A stretch of DNA of 64,000 nucleotides from Methylobacterium sp. (GTDB taxonomy: Bacteria > Pseudomonadota > Alphaproteobacteria > Rhizobiales > Beijerinckiaceae), in contig JADCBP010000001.1 in the NCBI GenBank assembly GCA_020253445.1, positions 1 through 64,000 on the forward strand, written 5' to 3'. Positions 60,898-64,000 of this stretch are shown here, piece after piece. The notes beneath the pieces are model-generated. The model had not been told where the DNA came from, searched no databases, and saw only the letters and a program-made list of their open reading frames with translations. Every line of letters begins with the position of its first letter. Within the stretch, counting starts at the first letter, position 1. Position numbers and translations under genes: made by a program.

Positions 60898-62466
60898 ATG
60901 ATCCCGACCAACTCCTCGATGACTTCGAGTATTTCGATCCTCAAGCGTACGAACGAACTGTTCGATCTCACGCAGAAGCGGGTCGCCTCGGGCAAGCAGG
61001 TCTTCTCCTCCACCGACGATGCCGCCCGCTATCGCCTCAGCGAGAACCTCCTGAGCCGCAACGGCCAGCTCAAGAGCATCAACGACAACGTCTCGCTCGG
61101 CCTCGCCACACTGGAGACGACCGACAACACGCTGAAGCAGATCAGGGGCCTCGTCCAATCGGCCCTCACCCTCGTCTCGAAGGCGCAGAACGAAGGCTCG
61201 AATGGCGTCCGCGCCACCACTTCCACCGCAGCGCTGGACCCGAACTCGGTTGTGACCGGCGTCACCGTCGGCTCGATCTTCTCGATCACCTCGGACAAGG
61301 GCAGCACCTTCACCTATACCTTCAACTCCACCAGCGTGACCTGGGGCGAGGTGGCCAATGCGCTCAACGCCTCGAATATCGGCGTGATGGCCGATTTCGT
61401 GCCGGGGGCAGTCGCCGGAACCTCGAACCTGCGCTTCCGGTCGATCAACGACAAGGATTTCACCTTCAACGCCACAACCGACCAGAACGTGATGGACGAT
61501 CTGGCGGGCCTCACCTCCCCCACCGGGCAGGTCTTCAACCCCAACAACCTGTTCGCGAACGGCCTTCTGCCCCCGGCGGCAGGTGAAACGGGCTTCATGG
61601 TCGGCTATGGTGGGCATGTCACGGGCACGATCGTTGGCGGCGTCACGCCCACCACCGTCATTCCGGCCGGCTCGAGCATCGTGTTCGAGGATGGCAACGG
61701 CCAATACCGCACCATCAACTACGGCGTTCCGACCACGGTGGCCCAATTCATCACCGATGTGACCGCCATGGGTGCCGGCATCAAGGCTGAGCTTGTGAAC
61801 CAGTCGGGTGGCGTGGGTGGTCCGCTGCAACTGCGCATTCGCAACATGAATTTCGGCAACATGAACATCGTGGGTGCCTCGGGCGCCTTCGCCACCGCTG
61901 GCGTGTTGGGCTTCCCCGGCATTATCACTGGTTTCGCCGCCACGCTCACGCAGAACAACGCGCTGCGCCTCGCCTATGGCCAGCAATATGACGCGATCAT
62001 CGAGAACATCGATTCGCTGGCGCAGAACAATCCTGTACCGCTTGGGCGCAACCTCCTGCAGGGCGAAAACGTCTCGGTGATGCTCGACGAGTTCTCAGGC
62101 AACCCGATCAGGCTCGCAGGCGTCATGCTGACGGCCAGCGGCTACCTGACGATGTCGCAGCCCGGCGCCAGCTGGGCCAATGACACCTTCCTGCAGAATT
62201 CGGCGACGCAGGCCCGGCAGGCCGAGACCATCCTGCTGCAAACTCAGGCGCAGTTCGCGACCTTCAACAACTACATGCGCGATCGCTTCGACCTGAACAA
62301 GACCTATATGAGCGAAGCGAAGACCCAGGGCGACGAGATCGTGGCCGCCGACCCATCCGAGGAAAGCGCAAGCCTTCTCGCCTTGCAGACCCGACAGCAA
62401 TTCGCGGTGCAGGCGGTCTCCATCGGCAATCAGGTGCAGCAATCGCTGCTCAAGCTGCTCGGGTGA
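60898..62466 (+). CDS. Flagellin-family protein, first copy
   Basis: The 522-residue protein has flagellin terminal domains: MIPTNSSMTSSISILKRTNELFDLTQKRVASGKQVFSSTDDAARYRLSENLLSRNGQLKSINDNVSLGLATLETTD at the N-terminus, and TLRLA-like, ILLQTQAQFATFNNYMRDRFDLNKTYMSEAKTQGDEIVAADPSEESASLLALQTRQQFAVQAVSIGNQVQQSLLKLLG at the C-terminus. The central ~250 residues are variable and Thr/Gly-rich. ATG 60898 follows AAGGTG; GTG 60889 is possible. It could be a filament flagellin or a FlgL-type junction protein, since the two are hard to tell apart. A terminator follows at 62496. The upstream gap (60667-60897) holds a GTTAAG..TTAACC AT-rich stretch. Confidence 0.85.
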   Translation: MIPTNSSMTSSISILKRTNELFDLTQKRVASGKQVFSSTDDAARYRLSENLLSRNGQLKSINDNVSLGLATLETTDNTLKQIRGLVQSALTLVSKAQNEGSNGVRATTSTAALDPNSVVTGVTVGSIFSITSDKGSTFTYTFNSTSVTWGEVANALNASNIGVMADFVPGAVAGTSNLRFRSINDKDFTFNATTDQNVMDDLAGLTSPTGQVFNPNNLFANGLLPPAAGETGFMVGYGGHVTGTIVGGVTPTTVIPAGSSIVFEDGNGQYRTINYGVPTTVAQFITDVTAMGAGIKAELVNQSGGVGGPLQLRIRNMNFGNMNIVGASGAFATAGVLGFPGIITGFAATLTQNNALRLAYGQQYDAIIENIDSLAQNNPVPLGRNLLQGENVSVMLDEFSGNPIRLAGVMLTASGYLTMSQPGASWANDTFLQNSATQARQAETILLQTQAQFATFNNYMRDRFDLNKTYMSEAKTQGDEIVAADPSEESASLLALQTRQQFAVQAVSIGNQVQQSLLKLLG

Positions 62467-62495
62467 TATCCAGTCCGATCCGAGCGAGAAGAGAC

Positions 62496-62517
62496 AGGGG
62501 CCCCAGGGCCCCTTTTT
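62496..62517 (+). terminator. Intrinsic terminator of the first flagellin gene
   Basis: AGGGGCC and GGCCCCT pair (7 bp, CCAG-type loop) 30 bp after the stop, followed by TTTTT. It is plus orientation. Confidence 0.85.
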
Positions 62518-62605
62518 CCTGCCCTGGATTTTAAGGCGGCGTTAGCATTAACAAGCAATCAATCATTTACCGTAAACCCACGCGGCCGCGTCTCCGGCCT
62601 TCCGT

Positions 62606-62620
62606 TTAACACTGATTTAG
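62606..62620 (+). promoter_or_regulatory. Putative CtrA-like site before second flagellin gene
   Basis: TTAA-N7-TTAG differs from the CtrA consensus TTAA-N7-TTAA at one position. It lies about 100 bp upstream of the ATG at 62721, in an AT-richer patch (62530-62640). Chance is a real possibility. Confidence 0.3.
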
Positions 62621-62720
62621 AAACGCCTACCCCACCTTCTGCACGTCGAGGGCCAGCGGGTCTGTGCCTTCGTCGATCCTGGCCAGGACGGCCATTCCAC
62701 TTGCAACAGAAGGTGCAACC

Positions 62721-64000
62721 ATGTCTGTCGTTTTCAACGCCGCCACTGCGGCCAACGTCAACATTCTCCAGACCACCAACAAGCTCTTCCAGACTTCCCA
62801 GAAGCGTGTCGCAACCGGCAAGTCGATCTTCAGCGCGGCGGATGACGCCACGAAATACACGATGTCGCAGACGATGCTGAGCCGCGCGAAAAACCTCAAC
62901 CGCGTCAACAACAACATCTCGACGGCCCTCAAGACCCTCGAATCTACCGATAAAACCTTGATTCAGGTCGAAAAGCTGATCCAACAGATGATCGACATGT
63001 CTAACCAGGCGCTCAACGCGGGTTCGAAGACCACTGTTCAGACGAACTCGACCGCCAATATCAGTGAAACCACCGCCGTAAACGGCGCCTCGGCTGGCAT
63101 GCGCCTGTCGATCACCTCCGATAACGGCAAGAACTTTACCTACACCTTCACCGGCGCGACCGGCGCCACCAACTGGGGCCAGGTCGCGCAGGCGCTGAAC
63201 AACGCCAATATCGGCGTGACGGCTCGCTTCGAGCAGGGCACCCCGCGCCTCATCTTCGAAGCGACCGATGGCAATACCGGCTTCACGATCGACGGCGCGA
63301 CCTCGCAGCAGGTGATCGACGACCTGACCGGTCTCACCTCCGGTTACGATGGTGCCTACGCCGCATCGAGGTTCATCAACTCCACCAACGTTCCCACGGG
63401 CTTCGGCGGCAGCACCCCTTATGGCCTGCGCTTCGGCACGGGTGGCGCGGTCAGCACCGCCTCCACCTTCTCGGCCTCGTCCGTGGCGGCCGGCACCTCG
63501 CTGACCTTCCTCGGCGCGGATGGCGTGGCCCGCACCTGGTCCACGACAAGTGTAAAGAACCTCGATCAGGTTTTGGCGGAAATCAACGCGATGAATGCCG
63601 GCGTGAAAGCCGAGTTCGTGCAATCGGCCGCCGGCCAGTTCCGCATCGGCCTGCGCAACCTTGAGGGCAATGCCATCACCGTGCTCAACGGCACCGGCGC
63701 CTTCGATTCGGCCTCCGGCTTGGCTCGCTTCAACGCGGCAACCGGCTCGCCGGTCGTGCAGGGCAACCCGATTCTCGGCTCGACGAACAACGCGCGTCGC
63801 CTCGAACTCGGCCAGCAATATGAAGCCTACAAGACGGAAATCACGCAACTCATCGACAACAACGTGGTTCAGGCGGGTCGCAACCTCCTCCGGGGCGAGG
63901 GGATGAGCGTGATCCTGAACGAGTTCGCCGCCAACCCGATCTCCATCAGCGGCGTGAACACGACGGTGACCGGCAACCTCGGCCTGATCGCCCTCGGCTC
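62721..64000 (+). CDS. Flagellin, second copy (3' end beyond window)
   Basis: At least 426 residues lie in the window. The N-terminus is MSVVFNAATAANVNILQTTNKLFQTSQKRVATGKSIFSAADDATKYTMSQTMLSRAKNLNRVNNNISTALKTLESTDKTL, a flagellin D0/D1 domain parallel to but distinct from the first copy. A variable centre follows (GASAGMRLSITSDNGKNFTYTFTGATGATNWGQVAQALNNANIGVTA), with clear relatedness to the matching part of the first copy. The gene is still open at the right edge; the C-terminal D1/D0 domain is not visible. ATG 62721 has AAGGTG upstream. It is probably an additional filament flagellin. Confidence 0.88.
   Translation, partial: MSVVFNAATAANVNILQTTNKLFQTSQKRVATGKSIFSAADDATKYTMSQTMLSRAKNLNRVNNNISTALKTLESTDKTLIQVEKLIQQMIDMSNQALNAGSKTTVQTNSTANISETTAVNGASAGMRLSITSDNGKNFTYTFTGATGATNWGQVAQALNNANIGVTARFEQGTPRLIFEATDGNTGFTIDGATSQQVIDDLTGLTSGYDGAYAASRFINSTNVPTGFGGSTPYGLRFGTGGAVSTASTFSASSVAAGTSLTFLGADGVARTWSTTSVKNLDQVLAEINAMNAGVKAEFVQSAAGQFRIGLRNLEGNAITVLNGTGAFDSASGLARFNAATGSPVVQGNPILGSTNNARRLELGQQYEAYKTEITQLIDNNVVQAGRNLLRGEGMSVILNEFAANPISISGVNTTVTGNLGLIALG

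Noticed and set aside
62692-62706. GGCCATTCCACTTGCA as a sigma-54 promoter of the second flagellin gene
   Set aside because: GG-GC spacing is one base too long and the site is only about 15 bp before the start codon.
1-64000. tRNA, rRNA, riboswitch or prophage attachment sites
   Set aside because: I looked for T-loop-like GGTTCGAxTCC patterns, ribosomal RNA signatures and integrase genes and saw none that I could support by eye.

Overview
The window is a GC-rich, gene-dense chromosomal segment. Its features point to a motile alphaproteobacterium, most likely of the order Hyphomicrobiales (Rhizobiales). The evidence is the gene order alaS-recA-cckA-flhB-fliR-fliQ-fliE-flgC-flgB, the CckA phosphorelay kinase, FliX and a MotE-like protein, a GTTC-N7-GTTC SOS box, a single-cysteine DksA, and an IS481 copy plus dispersed intergenic palindromes of a kind common in that group. 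This assignment is inferred from gene content; no database search was possible.

Layout. 0-2.3 kb: the 3' end of a glutaryl-CoA dehydrogenase gene, then a thioesterase gene cut by a decayed IS481 element. 2.4-9.6 kb: housekeeping genes (rpsD, murI, a flavin amine oxidase, a SPOUT RNA methyltransferase, icd, a thioesterase) and a cyclic-nucleotide-gated K+ channel. 9.6-14.6 kb: alaS, recA with its LexA site, and an FkbM-type methyltransferase. 14.9-33.6 kb: a large flagellar and cell-cycle block. On the minus strand it has cckA, flhB, fliR, fliQ, fliE, flgC and flgB. Divergent from these are fliO-like and fliP. Then come a very large TPR protein, a MotE-like protein, a small coiled-coil membrane protein, fliM and fliL on the minus strand, and flgF-flgG-flgA-flgH on the plus strand. 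33.6-34.9 kb: gene-poor decay zone with a tandem repeat, a glutathione S-transferase remnant and a palindromic repeat. 34.9-45.6 kb: a two-component system, a methyltransferase, a cold-shock/translation group (csp, rpsU, rhlE), an AraC regulator with an unusual MBL-fold protein, an aspartate carbamoyltransferase-like gene and a GGDEF-EAL protein. 46.4-50.6 kb: an envelope-type group (OpgC-like acyltransferase, beta-propeller lyase-like protein, SGNH hydrolase, poly(hydroxyalkanoate)-depolymerase-like esterase). 50.6-56.7 kb: a TetR/MBL divergent pair, the mmsA-GST-nitronate monooxygenase operon and its divergent LysR regulator. 56.8-64 kb: dksA, fliX and a second flagellar block (flgI, a FlgJ-type rod protein, a FlgN-like chaperone, a FlaG-like protein and two flagellin-family genes, the last cut by the window edge).

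How the parts fit. The two flagellar blocks supply much of the export gate (FlhB, FliR, FliQ, FliP, FliO-like), rod and rings (FliE, FlgB, FlgC, FlgF, FlgG, FlgI, FlgH, FlgA, FlgJ-like), switch and stator-associated parts (FliM, FliL, MotE-like) and filament. FliF, FliG, FliN, FliI, FlhA, MotA/B and the hook genes are not here. Candidate CtrA and sigma-54 sites lie at operon fronts. Together with CckA and FliX inside the clusters, they suggest cell-cycle-linked, Caulobacter-like control.

The most interesting unexplained items are the TPR / MotE-like / coiled-coil gene trio inside the flagellar block, the two near-identical 24-bp inserts that broke the IS481 transposase, start-codon duplications in two regulator genes, an MBL-fold protein with a degenerate metal motif, and the compact envelope-modification-like cluster.
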